Assembly (NCBI GenBank): GCA_031841125.1
Contig: CM063108.1
Location: 55,636,122-55,700,121 of the forward strand
Origin: Acanthococcus lagerstroemiae
Taxonomy: Eukaryota > Arthropoda > Insecta > Hemiptera > Eriococcidae
Direction of reading: 5' to 3'
DNA: 64,000 bases
The notes under the pieces were generated by a model. The model ran no database searches, was not told the origin of the DNA, and saw only the letters and a list, made by a program, of their open reading frames with translations. Shown piece after piece: positions 12,151-25,186 of this stretch; positions within the stretch are counted from its first letter, which is position 1; every line of letters starts with the position of its first letter. The position numbers were made by a program, and so were the translations under genes.

Positions 12151-14409
12151 TATATGCACTCACTTTACGATTGTGAATGAAAATCCTCACCCAACTAATG
12201 AGTGATCGTGCCGTACTTGTACAAACACAAAATGTGTGTGTGTGTGTTTGGTACGTTGTGAGTTCTTCAATCCACTCCAGACCGACAGTATTGCCAGATG
12301 TACGTTGAAGTCGGTGTTTTTACGGATTTTCTGACCTATGCGGAATTTTATACGGAAATCATTGAAAAGTACGAATAATGTACGGAATTCCATCAATTTC
12401 ATATTTCTGTAAAATTAAAACAATGTTTTCACTTATCACGAAGCTGAGTTTGTGAAATAGAGTTCTCGGAAACCACTAAGACTTTTTTAGAATTTCTCTG
12501 ACAGCAACTTGTCTATTTCCGAGCTCCTTGCTGTTATCACTTACTGATTACTGAATCGCTGAATGCTGAATCTTATCAGTATCGCAGTTGTATCAATCAA
12601 TGATATGGATATGATTTGGGATCGAGATGGCATTGATGGATAGGTGGATGTGGATACTTGATAACAGTACCTACTGCTTGATAATATTCAGGAGTCTCTT
12701 GATAATAATTATTATCAACATTAGCAATATTAGCGCTCCTATAGGGAATACGTTAGCATTGTTAAGCTTTAGAACAGAAGTTGTTTCACATTAGCGCTCC
12801 AATACGGAACAGTATACAGATTTCAAACTTACGAATGTTTTCAAAATTGCAGAACGGTTATCTACTTTTATCAGCTAGTAACACTGCAGACCAGTGGAGT
12901 GAGGATCTGGAGAGTAGTGACGTCTTGGTATCCAGGAGATCACTTCGTTTCGTTTGCAAATACGAACGTCGCGACATGCGATGGATACTCGCCCATAATC
13001 TCGTGAGCTACTTGTATAAAATCTAAATCGAATCAAATACAAATCGGAGCCAACCGAATAATTACTTTTAGCGTTCTCTCTTTTTCTTCTTTCCCCCCCC
13101 CCTATCCCTCTTATCTCTCCACAAGTCGCCGAGAAATCGTACTCGTGAGTTATGTTTGAGGCGATTGATCGCACAGCTAGGGAACTAATAACCCGATAGG
13201 TTCAGAATCGAGATTCAGCAAACCTGTTACCAGAAAGTGTACACAGTCTCCACTACACCATGTCTTAGCTCAAGACCTCATTTTGCCAGCTCGTATCTTC
13301 CTGAACACAGATTTCAAGTGTGTAATAAAAGTGTATTGCTATAAAACCGCGATTTTCAAACTTTTTAGTGACGGACCCCTTTTCAACAGCAGTGTATGTT
13401 ATGGAACCCTTCACTAAACTTTATTTAATGTACTTTCGGTTTCGGTATGAAGAAAAATAGTATACAACACACGGCCAGAATTTTGGATGCCCTGGTGCGG
13501 CGGACCCCTACCAGGGTCTTTGCGGAGCCCCGGGATTCCGCGGAGCATACTTTCAGTAACGTTGCTATAAAATATAAAATGCATAGAATACGGAATAAAC
13601 ACATTAAAAATATGGAATAATATACGCACTAAGAATGTGGAAGATTCTTACTAGAGGACGGAGAGGGGGCGTCCGGCACTCGGCAAAAAGTCACGTTTCG
13701 TGTGTGTAGTCGGGGCCCCAACTGTCGATGTTACCAATTAGTGCATCCGTTTGTTTTTCACTTTGCTTTAGTGTTCACGTGGTGCGGCGACGACTTGTCA
13801 CGACCGCGATTGCATCTATGCATTTTCGATGTGATGGAATTGAATAGCTGCAGGCCGCGGCCCTCTGGCTACCTGCGCATTATACGTGTTCTTAGAATTT
13901 AGTGTATCTAGCCATTCTGGATGTTTGCACCGGCAAGTATCACGTTTTTCTTCTGCTTTGGATACACTCCTACACTCCTTGATGCTTTCATAGTTTCGGT
14001 TTTTTGTTTCGCCTAAGCTGACGAAGTGGAATCTGTGTACCGCACGTGTCACGGCCTTGTTTATGAAATTGAGGAGGATAAACATACAGAATATGGAGTG
14101 CAGTTAAATATAGGTGAGGCGCTCTATGAAAAGGTTCTATATGTCGAAGAACTTGTTCTTGAGTTTCTGGTAGATTCTGGTAGAGCACGAATGTACCTGC
14201 GTTTCACCCAAAAACAAAAACAAAAAAAAAGAAAAAAAGAAGAAGTCTCTAACTTCAGTACAAACTGAAATAAAATCAGCTGAAGTTTGAGAATATGAAA
14301 TCTTAATTTTGAGAATAATGCGTTTAAAGTTGCGAAACAAAAATCGGTACCACCCAGCGAAAACCTAGTCTATGTCTACATCAAATGTTTTTAAGGAATG
14401 CAAATATTA
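12151..14409. other. gene-free stretch with hAT-end debris
   Basis: Includes a TG microsatellite near 12,232-12,248. At about 13,350-13,390 the phrase TTTTCAAACTTTTTAGTGACGG followed by a C run resembles a hAT-family terminus, shown here only in outline. No host exon was recognised. Confidence 0.35.
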
Positions 14410-15276
14410 AGGTTTAGGAAAGGAAGTAGAAAGGCTGAAGAGATTTGATAACGAACTCTCATGCCTTGTACATTTTCATATACGGATACTCTAAAAATTT
14501 TATATTACTCCTTAGTAAGATCTCACTTAGACTTTGTAGCAAACGTATGGAATCCAACTACTATAACTCAAATAAAACAGATTGAGAAAATACAAAAGCG
14601 ATTTCTAAAATTTTTGTACTATAAAGATTTTGAATACTATGATCCCACAGTGAAATATAATGAGCTAATCCGAGGTTACGGACTCACAACTTTAGAGGAC
14701 AGGAGAAAATATACCGCCTTATGGTTACATGATTTAATTCAAGGAAATGTTGACTGCTTTCCTATTGCAACGAGTAAATATCTATGTCCCTGGAAAAAAG
14801 TGCAGAAAAAAACAGTTGTTTACACCCCATACCGGCCGAACGTTTCAATTCTGGAATGCTCCGCTGAATAGAGTCATGCTTGAATACAATAAGCTTGAAA
14901 TAGTAAACCCGGAAATCGACGTACTCGCAACAAAAAAAGAATACTTTAGAACACAAGTACTTCAAATCCTCGCACAGGAATAAAACAAGAATATAACAAA
15001 ATAAATCAAGAGGAAATGAATGGATGCGCAACCCTCCTGCTCCATCCCGCTCCCTTCCTCCCTCGCACCGCTGACTCATTGTTCTTATTGTTTGTCTTAA
15101 TCTTATTATTACTATGGTTTTTTTTTCCTTTTTATTTAAGTCTATTTTTCTTTCTCTTAGATTATTGCAAGATTGTAAATAGTTATTTTATAAGCCCCGT
15201 CACTGTTATTGGCCCACTGGGCTGTCGTGAAGGGGCTCAATAAATACATTTTTAATAATAATAATAATAATAATAA
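14410..15276 (+). mobile_element. 3' end of a non-LTR retrotransposon, Jockey/CR1-like
   Basis: The frame at 14,461-14,871 encodes the region just downstream of a reverse-transcriptase catalytic core. LVRSHLDF, VWNP and IEKIQKRFLKFLYYK match the conserved post-RT segment of non-LTR elements. The conserved continuation (FWNAPLNRVMLEYN, then YFRTQVLQIL) is found in the next frame up to 14,983, so a frameshift lies around 14,830-14,870. An untranslated tail follows, ending in AATAAATA and an (AAT)n run at 15,252-15,276, the usual non-LTR 3' end. The element is 5' truncated and dead. Confidence 0.85.
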
Positions 15277-16124
15277 CTTCTCTACTTCCCTTTCTAAATC
15301 TTAATTTTGCGCATTCCTTCAACATCTGTTGTGGACATACTAAGTTTTCTCTGTGTGGTAGCGAAATACGCGAAGAAATTGATGTGTCGATGACTACCTA
15401 CGAACGTTTACTAAGACTCCACGTTCGCGATAATTATTATAGTGACGACGCACGCACGAACGTAATTATATAATCAAGATTGTTGCGACTTATGGTACCT
15501 TTTCTCGAACATTATAGCCTGTAGATCATAATTCGTTCGTAAAGTGTCACGTCGTATACGATTGCTATCCACTGTACACTGTGGCCAGGTCTGTCTAGAA
15601 TAAGGTGTCTAACGGGTCAACTAAGTCCATTAAAGTCAACTGTTTAGAGGAAGGGCAGTTAAAGTCAGTTAAAGACAATTATTTTCGATTATTTCAAATA
15701 ATGGTCAAGTAAAACAGGAGAAAGAAATCCTACCAAAACTTGATTAATCTTATGTAGTTCGTGAATGCAAACTTCCATTTTCGAGAACTTTAACAAATTT
15801 TTTCGGGAATGAAAAATTTTAGAGGGGGAGGTGGGGTCTTGTCTATGAACTCATTTTATAGTCAGAATTATGCCCAGTAGGAAGGAAAACCCTCCGGACA
15901 CAAAATGCCCCATGACCCCGAACACGAATTTCTCGAATGTTCCACCTTCGCTCGATCTAATCTTTTTCTCCCTTGTTTTAATTTTCGAACTTTTGCTGAT
16001 CGTTTTCCCCATAGCTGTTTCATTGGAGTAATAATTTCAGAGACCTTTTCTGCGAGACTTCAGAGCTCGATGGTCCGTTATTCGAATTCCTCTAGCCAAT
16101 TTTTGGCACTATCCGACATATTTA
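15277..16124. other. no gene seen
   Basis: Noncoding DNA without assigned repeats. A short reiteration of AAAGTCA/GTTAAAG words lies near 15,620-15,690. Confidence 0.4.
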
Positions 16125-16392
16125 CTGGACGGCCACTTTTCTGGAAATCGTGGAAATCAGGGAAAAGTCAGGGGATTCTGGGAAACCTGGAAAAGTCAGG
16201 AAATTTCAAAAGAAGATCAAAAAAGTCAGGGAATTTCGATGAAAATCTTATGATGTGATAGTATTGTACAATTTTCTCTGTCACACTCGATTCAACATTT
16301 TTTTTTTTTAAATAATTTTTTTAGTACGAAAAAGTTGAAAAATGGACTGAAAAAATCTGGAAAAGTCAGGGAATTTTATCCTCGGAAGTAAG
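16125..16392. mobile_element. CAGGTGTCCAC-end MITE, copy 1
   Basis: 268 bp, aligned along its length with 46,320-46,565. Both contain AAAATCTTATGATGTGA, a poly-T tract and AATTTTATCCTCGGAAG near the right end. The right end is the complement of CAGGTGTTTAC and the left end is CTGGACGGCCAC. ATTTA is directly repeated at 16,120-16,124 and 16,393-16,397, a 5-bp target duplication. Confidence 0.75.
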
Positions 16393-17569
16393 TAAACACC
16401 TGATTTATATCGTTCCAAAAGTAGGTATAGAAGTATGGACTATAGAGTTAGAGATACAGATGATACTTCGTAGTCTTTCTCTTCCCAACACTGATTTTGA
16501 TTTTTTTTTTAATGCAAGTTTTTCAAGATTGTTTATTCAACCTACTTTTTTTTACCTACTACTTAAAATTTGTTATCCCCGATGCAGAAGAAATCTTATT
16601 TACCCATTAGTTATTTTTCTTAGGGGGCGCTAATTCCTCTGCGTCCTCCTTCTCCTCCTCCTCCAGAATAGCCATCGCCGCCTCAGTTATTGATGAATAC
16701 TCGAAGTGCTGGTACTTTCTCGTATGATATTTGATGTAGTGTACACTGTTCAAGTGAATAATGATTCGACTGCGCTCGTTTATTCATATTTTTTGGAAAT
16801 TGGATACGTTTAATACGTTCTGGGCGATGATTGATTTTCGATCCATTAACTTTTAGTTCTTCCGCTAATCGGCGCGATGACGATCGAAAATTCTTTTCAA
16901 AAAAATTCAGACGCCGTCGCCAGAAGAATTCCAGCCTAATGAAGACACTCATGAACCTCCCTGTGAATGAGAAAACACGGTTATTCCATTAGGCATGTTT
17001 TTCTTCTTTTTTTCCCTTCCTTTCTTCTTTTTTATACGCTATTATATAAATCGGAATATTTTCGTTTATAACAATAGACAGCCAGTCGAGATGGCGGCGT
17101 GAATTTTGGGATTTGCAAACGGGAGACGTCCCATTTTTCTTTTCTTTTTCATCTTCATTCATTATGGTTATTGCGAAAATTTTGTTAATTAAAATGTTTC
17201 GTATTCTGTACAATTATGTATGCAGACGGCAGTTTGAAGTATTTCCGTACACACAGAAGCGGCTCGCTTAGCCGGACAATAAAAACACGAGTAATTACAC
17301 CAAGCAGACGTGTATGGTGATTGTCGAAATTTGGGTCGGGCTTCCAAATTCTTCCGACGACATGCACTTTTACATTCTTCTAATGTTAAGAGGAGAATGT
17401 GAAACTTAGAAGGTACGAGTTTCTTCCTTCCCCATATACATATATTCACTCACTCACTCTCCCTTAGCCAACTAATGTAATGAAGAGCAGTGTGAAAGAC
17501 AGGCTAGAGATAAAGGACGAGAGGAAATTGAGGCGAATTACCTGAGAAAAGCAAAGAGACGTTTCGAAT
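16393..17569. other. no gene seen
   Basis: A small CTCCTT-rich tract lies near 16,647-16,667 and pyrimidine-rich tracts near 17,000. Minus-strand frames of 60-90 codons show no family features. Confidence 0.35.
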
Positions 17570-18130
17570 ATGGGGACTCGTTAAGACTCCGGTGCATGAT
17601 TAGTTAGTGGGTTTTCTGATGAGGCTCATTCAGATAGATTTAGGACTCCGTCGAGACTTTTAAAGTCAGTAGGACTGATGCACCTTTCGTAAGACTGTAC
17701 TGACTTGGTAAGACTGTGTAAGATACATAGTGGTTCAGACTGCGCTCGTGCTCATTACAACTTGGTCTTAATTCGTCGACATTCTAAAGAACCATGTCAA
17801 GACTCACAAGACTCACGTTTTCAACCTAGACTCGACAAGACCTTATCAGGAGGTCTGTACGATTTTAGACTGCATTAGACTCTGTTGAGAGCCATGGAAA
17901 CTTTTCAAGACTCATTAGAACTCGTTAAATTCATGCTAACGCTCGTTAAGATTATAGAGACTTACTGCGGCTCGTTAATGCATCTCGTGCAGAGTCGTTG
18001 AAATTATGTAGTCTATTGTTTGAATTAAAACTCTTCAAATCTCTGGCATGCCAGTTGAATCTTATGGAAGGGGGTCGTTATGTCATTATGACTCAGTAGA
18101 AGACTGCATGCGATTTGTTAACATGTCCAT
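17570..18130. repeat. degenerate AGACT-type minisatellite, second tract
   Basis: AAGACT, AGACTC, GTTAAGACT and CATTAGACT words recur every 15-30 bases, as in the tract at 7200-7880. There is no fixed period and no coding sequence. Confidence 0.5.
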
Positions 18131-18234
18131 AGGTGTAACTATGAAGGGAGGCTTTTGGGGCTTAACACCCCCAAATGAATTGATTCCATTCTTCCTTTCA
18201 TGATTTCCTTAGTTTTTGCTTTTGATATACCTTT

Positions 18235-18355
18235 TTCCGGCCAGAAGGGAAGAGGGCTAAGGCATCCCTAACAGCATCCCCGACGTCTCTGAAGTAATGC
18301 TCGAAAAGGGCGGATTCCAGGACTCAGGTGGAGAGCAAGTTAGAAAAAGAGTAGC
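18235..18355 (+). mobile_element. SINE 3' body fragment, copy 4
   Basis: The complement of this segment matches the body of the SINE copies at 33,940 and 48,613 (shared AGAGGGCTAAG, CATCCCCGACGTCTCTGAAGT and CTCAGGTGGAGAGCAA-like phrases). The tRNA-like head is missing, so the copy is 5' truncated and lies in the opposite orientation to the other three. Confidence 0.75.
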
Positions 18356-19189
18356 CTAAGATGTTGTAAAATCTTAGCCCTTAGTTTAGTTCTTTTACAT
18401 TGTGATAGAAGCAGGGGAGGGGTCAATTATTGAATAATTTGAAGTTCCTCAGTCATATGTGCCCTTTGTCAAACTGTTGGAGCGAAGATTGAACAAATTT
18501 TGTTGGCTCCTAGCATCTGTGGCTCTTAGATGTAAGTGTTTAGTTCCTTTTCCTTCCGCGGTAAAATCGAATAGTAGGCGAACTGTATGCTTTATGTGTA
18601 CAGTAGGTAAAATGATAACGACAAAAATATTTTGAGTGGGAGGGGGTACTCTAGGGTTCTAGGATGCCAGCTTTTTATGAATTTTTCATTTTAGTGAGTA
18701 CTACGTGGATCGTTGTTTCATTTGATAGAACGATAACCAGTGGCGCAACCAAAAACTTTCTTTACGGGGTAATAGAATTTCGAGTTGACTTAGTACCTAC
18801 CCTTTGGGGGGGGGTGAAAAATTGGTACAAAACTCAACCTTCTATTTTTACCTTGTTTAACAGTTGAATAAACATTTCTGTTTTCATATCGAATTTATTT
18901 CATTTGTCAACTTGTAACCTTTTGGATTTTTTTTTTTTTTTAGAATTTCGGAGGTGCATTAGCCCCCGTTCACCCCTGACGATAACCACCGGAAATTTTC
19001 ACCTCTATCGGATTATGTTAACAGGTAGCGTTTCAACACCGTCTCCCTTTTCTTTAGAGAAATACATCAGGTTTCGAAATTTGTAACGAAACTTTTCTTT
19101 CTCGATCCATCAGGATGTGAAGAACTTATAAACTTGGATGTTGGTAGTGTTATGTATCAATTCAGTAGAATGTCACTGGCCCTAGGAGT
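18356..19189. other. no gene seen
   Basis: Noncoding DNA. CCAGTGGCGCAACC at about 18,739 resembles a MITE end but no matching partner was found. A poly-T run lies near 18,928. Confidence 0.35.
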
Positions 19190-19520
19190 GAATCCGAAAA
19201 AGAGTTGGGGTGATATAGAGGAAATTCGACGTGGTAGTCGATGTACAGGTTTTCGAGGTCGTTGAATTCAATTTTGAGGGCAGTTTTTGGATTCGACTTG
19301 TTAGGTTCCCACCACAAGGGTTCCTATTAAAAATAGGCATTTTACTGTCGCTGAATTCAATTTTAAAAGCAATTTTTAGATCCGGCTGGTTAATGTTCCT
19401 TCAAAGAGGGGGCTTCGGCCAAATATTGGTCATTATATCGAAATTTTATTTAACTCATTAGTTTTTGAGGTAGCCTAATTCAATTTTGGATTCAAATCTT
19501 AACCTATTGAAATTCTGCTG
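19190..19520. repeat. diverged tandem repeat, period about 91
   Basis: GTCGTTGAATTCAATTTT (19,258) and GTCGCTGAATTCAATTTT (19,350) head two aligned units that continue with GCA(G/A)TTTTT(G/A)GATTC and a GTTA(G/A)(G/T)GTTCC phrase. A third partial unit, CTAATTCAATTTTGGATTC, lies near 19,475. This is the clearest member of a dispersed family of diverged intronic repeats. Confidence 0.55.
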
Positions 19521-22500
19521 GAGGGGGTTTGCTGAATTTCGTGGTCTTTATTTTCAGATTGTATTCCATTCGTAAATGTTGTTGCAAGTTCAATTGTGTA
19601 AGTAAATTCGATTCCGTGATATGCCACAACGGGAGGTGAATGTCAGAAAATATGTCAATGTACGTAATGAATAGCTTATCGCAAGAAAAACAAAAAGAAT
19701 AGCTATATATGGGCTATTTGAAAGAGAAAAAAACTGGAGTACTCGATTTACTCCATTTTTGATGGCATCGGAGGATTAAAGCTCAAATTTACTCGCAGAA
19801 TTGAATTCAGTAAGCTTATGCACGTATGAATTATTATCCCGAAATAATGGCCATTATTTTGCCATGACTCCCGTTAGTGGGACGAGGACCTCCTTTGTGA
19901 AATCTAAATGAGTCGGATCCGAAATTTAGTCCCCAAAACGAATTTAGCGATCTCAAAAATCTGTTTATCGACTATCCATGTAGATATTTCCTCAGTCACC
20001 TTCATTCATTTTCTGGGACTCTTGAGGTCGCTGATGTACATCGCAGAGTCAGTTGAAATTATATTTAATGGGTTTCATACTACCTAACAACGTCTTGAAG
20101 ATACATCCCTCACATTCTTGAAGATGGAAAAATAGATTTTTTCCAAATATCAAAACTTGTAGTGTTTTCCATGAGAAAAGGAAGAGGTAGTCGATGCTCC
20201 ACCTATTGGTATTATCTGATCGAGGAGTTGCACCTTTTCATGAGGTGGAATAATCCACGTGGTACTCTTTAAGATTTGAAAGTTCGAAAATTGCTGGCCC
20301 CTTAGAGTACACGGTGTAAGTTCGACGGGCTTTGCAAGAGATTTTGTCCTATTGGGGAGGGAGGTACAAAAATTCAGCCGGCCCGTGGATTTCGTTCACT
20401 GGCTCTTAGACTGGAGTCATCAGATTGGCTAAAAATAAAAAGAGAGCATTCAGTTCCAGTGGCGTTTGAAAATTTCTTCGGTTGGTAGCGGGTTGGAAAA
20501 CAAAAAGAAAATGAATTCTTACAAACAATTTCGTACATATTTTCTCCAAAATCTCCCATGAAGTGTTTTTTTGTGTTTTTTTTTTTTTTAAATCAACTAG
20601 CTGGGCAGTTTTTAAATTCTTCTGAATTTTCAGGGAAGGAGGCATAAGTGATGATACTTTACTTTTGTAGAAAAAGGGAATGTAAGATAAGACGAAGTCG
20701 GCGAAAATGGCACGCTCTATTAACGAGTAGTTTCGAACAAATGAAGATACGAAGCTAGAAATGTTACACATAATTCTAAGTCTTACGACTTGTATGCTGC
20801 CTTTAATTTCTCTTCTATCGGAAATTATACGATGGATGTACAAAATGAAGGTTCTTCAGTCTCTTACCCGATGAGATGAGTAAGATGGCGCAGATTGTCG
20901 ACAGAGGTGGCTGATGGAGTTCAACATGTTAGAAAAGAATTGCCGAAATAGGTAATTTTTATTCTATAAACCCGATATAGAAAGGAAAGTATCTGCCTGT
21001 TGTTGAATACTGGGTGTGTCATGCTTACCGCAGCTCATGTCATCCATCTTTGCCGTTTTGACTTCCCTGCTACTAATGCTTTCCTGTCTAAAATGACTTA
21101 CCCGAAACCAGCGCATTTTAATATTACTGCAATGTAGGATAAATGTGCTCCGTTTTCGTATTTCACCTTTAGAATTTTATTCACTTTTTAAGAACATCAA
21201 AAACAAAGTGTTCCCTCGCAAAAACTTATGCTTGATCTGTATTTCTAACTCTCAAGTACTCATTACGTCATTTTGTGTAAACAGTGCTGCCAAGACTACA
21301 GCGCTATAAGCCCACTAAGCATCCACTTTCATGTTTGCATTTACCGTGCAACGTCGATCTTTGTCGCGGGCTGCCTCGATTGTCGCCCGCGATGCGCTCG
21401 CTAGTTAACGGAAGAAGTCGGCATAAAAATGGCGGCTCAACATATTCGTGTTTATTGTGCTCTACTACTGTCAACATAGAATACTCGAATTGGGTCATCG
21501 TCGCCGCTTTTACCTTTCGGTGAATATAATGAAATTTACGACCGTTTCTAATTGGGAGTTCGAAATTCAGAGTTAAGAGGTGAGGCATCCAGAAATAATA
21601 ACAGAATATTTCGACTAGATGACTGACTGATTCTTCTTCCTTCTTGTACAATGTTTTTAGTACAAGTAGTTGAAATTTGGGACCGAGTTCCTCAGAATAC
21701 GTGGAATAAAACAAGTTACTTTGAAGTTACATATTGAGAAGAGTACATGTGCCGTGTGTACGTCTAGTAATCCTCCTTGAGATGATGCTAGGTGTCGGTC
21801 CCGAAAAGTTGGAGGCCGGGATTCGCGTTCGTGGAATGTTGTGGAACAAACGGAGATGGCGAGATCGAGAAATCTGTACGCCGGCGGGCGGTAATCGATT
21901 AAATTTAGCTCAATTAGGAAAATTGTGTTTCTTACAGGTGTAGGTAGGTGTGGTGACACAAACAAATCGAAACAATAATACTCGTACTTCATTCTTTCGA
22001 ACACTCGCCTGGTTTTGCACGAATTACGATTGCAGTACAATGAGAAGAAAAATTATCCACTATGGCGTCAGCTACAGTTCGCGTGATCTCCGCTCGCCGC
22101 TCTCTCGGCATTTGTCTTTTGTGTTTCCACTTTTCATTTTAAAGAAAGAAGTAAAAAGAAATGAAAGAGATAAAAAAATAATAAAAACATGAAATAATTG
22201 AAGTAACGCGACTGGTTGTAAAGAGTCATTACTGGTTTAGTTGTTACAGCCTATCGAGTGGTAATCGGTTGAGAGTGGCGTCATTGCGGAACTTACTTAT
22301 GTATATCTCTACTCGTCCATAGTTTCTATGGACGGACGTTCTTATAAAAATATAAAATGAAACATGTGATAAATAAACAAAGCACGAAGACTGATGAGCG
22401 GAAACACGTTCTGTGTTTTATATTTATCAATTATTGTTGCGTCGGGCTCTGCTTTCTTTGATGATGATTCTCGCGTATTTGCCAAACCGTTTACACATTT

Positions 22501-23872
22501 AATTGTTTTTTAATGTATTCGTATTTTTATTCGAAAGAATCGCCGTATTATAATGCATCTTTATTGTGCATCTTCTGCGGCCGCGCAGATCTGTTGCGGC
22601 GATGCCGATGGTGCGGCTGCAAGCTGTACGGTTTTCGGGACCAGGTTTCCACAGCTTACGTCATGACAACTAGAGTTCGTTCAACTTTTACAGTCTTTGC
22701 GGACCATCATCGTTCCCCTTCTTCTTTCAGACATCGAATGTGGCTGAGCTGCGCTGAAAACGTGTTGTTTTCAAAAATACTCATTGTACATGATTTTCTT
22801 TGTCTGGTTTTGAAATAGCGTAATCGTGTTACGATTGTAACCACTTACCACTCAAACCAGAGTCTGTTTCTACGTTTTCCTGGTGTCGACTGTCGACCCA
22901 ACAACCTGCCGAGTGCCATTGTTTTCAGATCTCTTAAATGTCCCACTTATCGATGTTATGACTTCAGCAATGTGTGTACGAGTTTGCTTTGCATTTGTCG
23001 GCAGTATTTACTCTTGAATTGCAGATAAGATAACGTCGTTCGACGCGTATCAGTTTCGCTGCATGAGCACCGGAATCGAACCGAAGGGAAGTGATTGCTG
23101 AAAATGTTCACGTCAAGTATGGAACTGCATGCGTAGTACATGTAATAGGGATTCTAGACTACTGTGATTGCTTGGGCAAGGAGCAAGTGGGATTATGTTT
23201 CACGAGTGAAGGTATTTCGCATCGAATGGGCCACCTGGGTTTTGTGGACTTAGGCTAAGGCAATGCGAAACAGATGAAATTTCAATTACAGTGGTGGGAA
23301 ATAGTCTTATTATTTTTCACTGTCGATTGTTTTAGTGAACGAATAATTATTGATAATTGATTGATAACTGTTGCAAGATTATCTCAAATTTGTCAATAAA
23401 AAATCGCAGTTTGCAGTGAAACTTTTTTTTTGTGGGGAAAAAAAAAATACCTATACGTGTGTAGAGGCAAATAAAGTAACTATGTATTGAAAAATTTCAA
23501 AATCTTCTTTTGAAAAACTATAGTCAACATATCTTTTAGTAATATTCTAGAACATATCAATGCCTTAAAGTAGAATAGTGTTATAGCAAGAGCTAGGATT
23601 TGCTGGCATTTGCTCAATGAGTTTATTTAAGGGCAGATGGGATGTAGTCAAATGTGACCACGAATTAGGGTGGTACAAGGCCAGAGGAAAAATTTTATTT
23701 TGCCGAATAATGCCGAAAGAGGCATAAATGCCGAGATTAGAGTTAAATGCCGAAATTAGAGTTAAATGCCAAATGACGCTGATAACGATGATCTGCGCAC
23801 AATAATACAGTTGTTATGTAAATGTAGGGAAGTTAGGCTTGACTGGTAGTCCGAAAATTATATGGTTTCAAA
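19521..23872. other. long gene-free stretch
   Basis: No convincing gene. Notable points: a poly-T run near 20,577; a segment at 21,391-21,434 that matches one arm of the hairpin at 24,985-25,026; a 9-bp perfect hairpin at 22,313-22,333 (CGTCCATAG, loop TTT); and TGCCGAA words near 23,701-23,770. Frames up to 145 codons (20,406-20,843; 21,304-21,714; 21,657-22,040, all minus) overlap and show no family features. Confidence 0.35.
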
Positions 23873-24147
23873 GATGAAAAAATTGCTATCAAAGATTTTA
23901 TTGCTGGAAGTTGTTCACTAGGATCTCCTTGTGCCTAGAAAAAACCCACCACCTCCACCGCACCCCACCTCCCGGCAACTCACTTTTTTTGCGGTACAGA
24001 ACGTCCAAAATTTCAGTTTCTCGTTATTTTGAAAAAATTCACAGCGTATCATATTCTACATCAAATTTCCTACAAGAAAGGTCCTGACAAAATTTTTCAT
24101 AACGGCCAACTGGAAGGAATTATAACGCTCTAAAGTTTACCTATTTC
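23873..24147 (+). repeat. left arm of a long inverted repeat
   Basis: About 275 bases that reappear inverted at 26,321-26,582. The outer segment, from GATGAAAAAATTGC through ATTGCTGGAAGTTGTTC, is nearly identical in both arms. A C- or G-rich tract follows at the same place, and both arms end with a CTAAAGTTTACCTAT phrase. It may be an ancient transposon end or an inverted duplication. Confidence 0.65.
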
Positions 24148-24302
24148 AATTACTCACATAAGTGTACGTAAGCCGATGTACTCTCGACGTGTACATACCT
24201 TTACGACTTATTATAAACTTCATTGCTGTAGCAGACATTCATAGTGAGAGTAAATTGCCTTTATTTTGTGAAGGAAGAATGACGTAATAGATACAAGTGT
24301 GG

Positions 24303-24382
24303 GCAAAAGTCAGTATAGGGAAACCCATTTTCCTAATGCTTTTCCTATGGTGAAAATGGGTTTTCCCCATACTGACTTTTGC
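24303..24382. repeat. long hairpin
   Basis: Arms 24,303-24,331 and 24,353-24,382 are near-perfect complements (GCAAAAGTCAGTAT, then GGGAAA and CCCATTTT) with a loop of about 21 bases. This is the form of a very short palindromic MITE. Confidence 0.7.
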
Positions 24383-24603
24383 ACAACCCTGTATTTTAGT
24401 CGAATATACATGTTACCGTTAATACGTATAAGCAATTAAAGTGTAAAATTTCATTAAAATGCTGCCTTGTTTCTGTCCCCTAATTCCTTCCCTTACAAAG
24501 TAATTGGCTAAAAATATGGGAAGTCTTTAATTTTGGTCTGTTCACACAACAATTCAAAGTTTTTGCCTGATTGCTTTGATAGCATGCTTTACCAAGGGCT
24601 ATG

Positions 24604-25166
24604 AATTGAGGAGCTCAGTTCCAAACTGCCCTTAGTCAAAAAGAAAAAAAAGAGAAAAAAACGATTTCGAGAAAATCGAAAGAAACATTCCCATCCTGGA
24701 ACATGTTGAGTAAATTCGAGTTTGTTAACACAAATCGCAAGCTGAAGTATTGTGGCAACATTGACAAAACTGACGTCGTTGTAACTTTTACCTATCCTGA
24801 GATATGAAGGTGTGAAGTGGGGAGAGTCGTGGACTAAGGGCAGTTTGGCGCAACTCTTTACTCTTGTAAAGTGGTAAAATTTCTGTTTCTCATTTTCGCG
24901 ATTTTTATAATGATTTTCACAGGTAAAGTAATCCGCCATTTTTGTGCTGATTTTTCCGTGGACTAGCGAACGCTCGCCCGCAAGGCGTTCGCTAGTCAAC
25001 GGAAAAAGGTCAGCACAAAAATGGCGAATTAGTATGCCCATAAAACGAGAACGAATATAGTTCAAGAACTCCGGTAACCTGCATTCAATAGCTATCGACA
25101 GATCGCGTCATAATGTCAATTTCATTTTCTTTGGACTAAGGGCAGTTTGGAACTGAGCTCCTCAAT
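24604..25166. mobile_element. MITE with AATTGAGGAGCTCAG ends
   Basis: About 563 bp with inverted termini of more than 30 bases. AATTGAGGAGCTCAGTTCCA on the left matches the complement of the right end exactly, and both continue through AACTGCCCTTAGTC. An internal GGACTAAGGGCAGTTTGG copy lies at about 24,832. It also contains a 40-base-arm hairpin at 24,934-25,026. The 158-codon frame across it is a chance frame over the element. The target duplication is unclear. Confidence 0.75.
24934..25026. repeat. 40-base-arm hairpin inside the MITE
   Basis: Arms 24,934-24,973 and 24,985-25,026 pair almost completely (CGCCATTTTTGTGCTGA facing TCAGCACAAAAATGGCG), with an 11-base loop. One arm is also present, diverged, at 21,391-21,434. 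Confidence 0.7.
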
Positions 25167-25186
25167 TGTGTGAGAATCTAAGATTT

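Noticed and set aside
24589..25065. 158-codon minus-strand frame
   Set aside because: It runs through the inverted ends and central hairpin of a MITE, so it is an accident of the element sequence.
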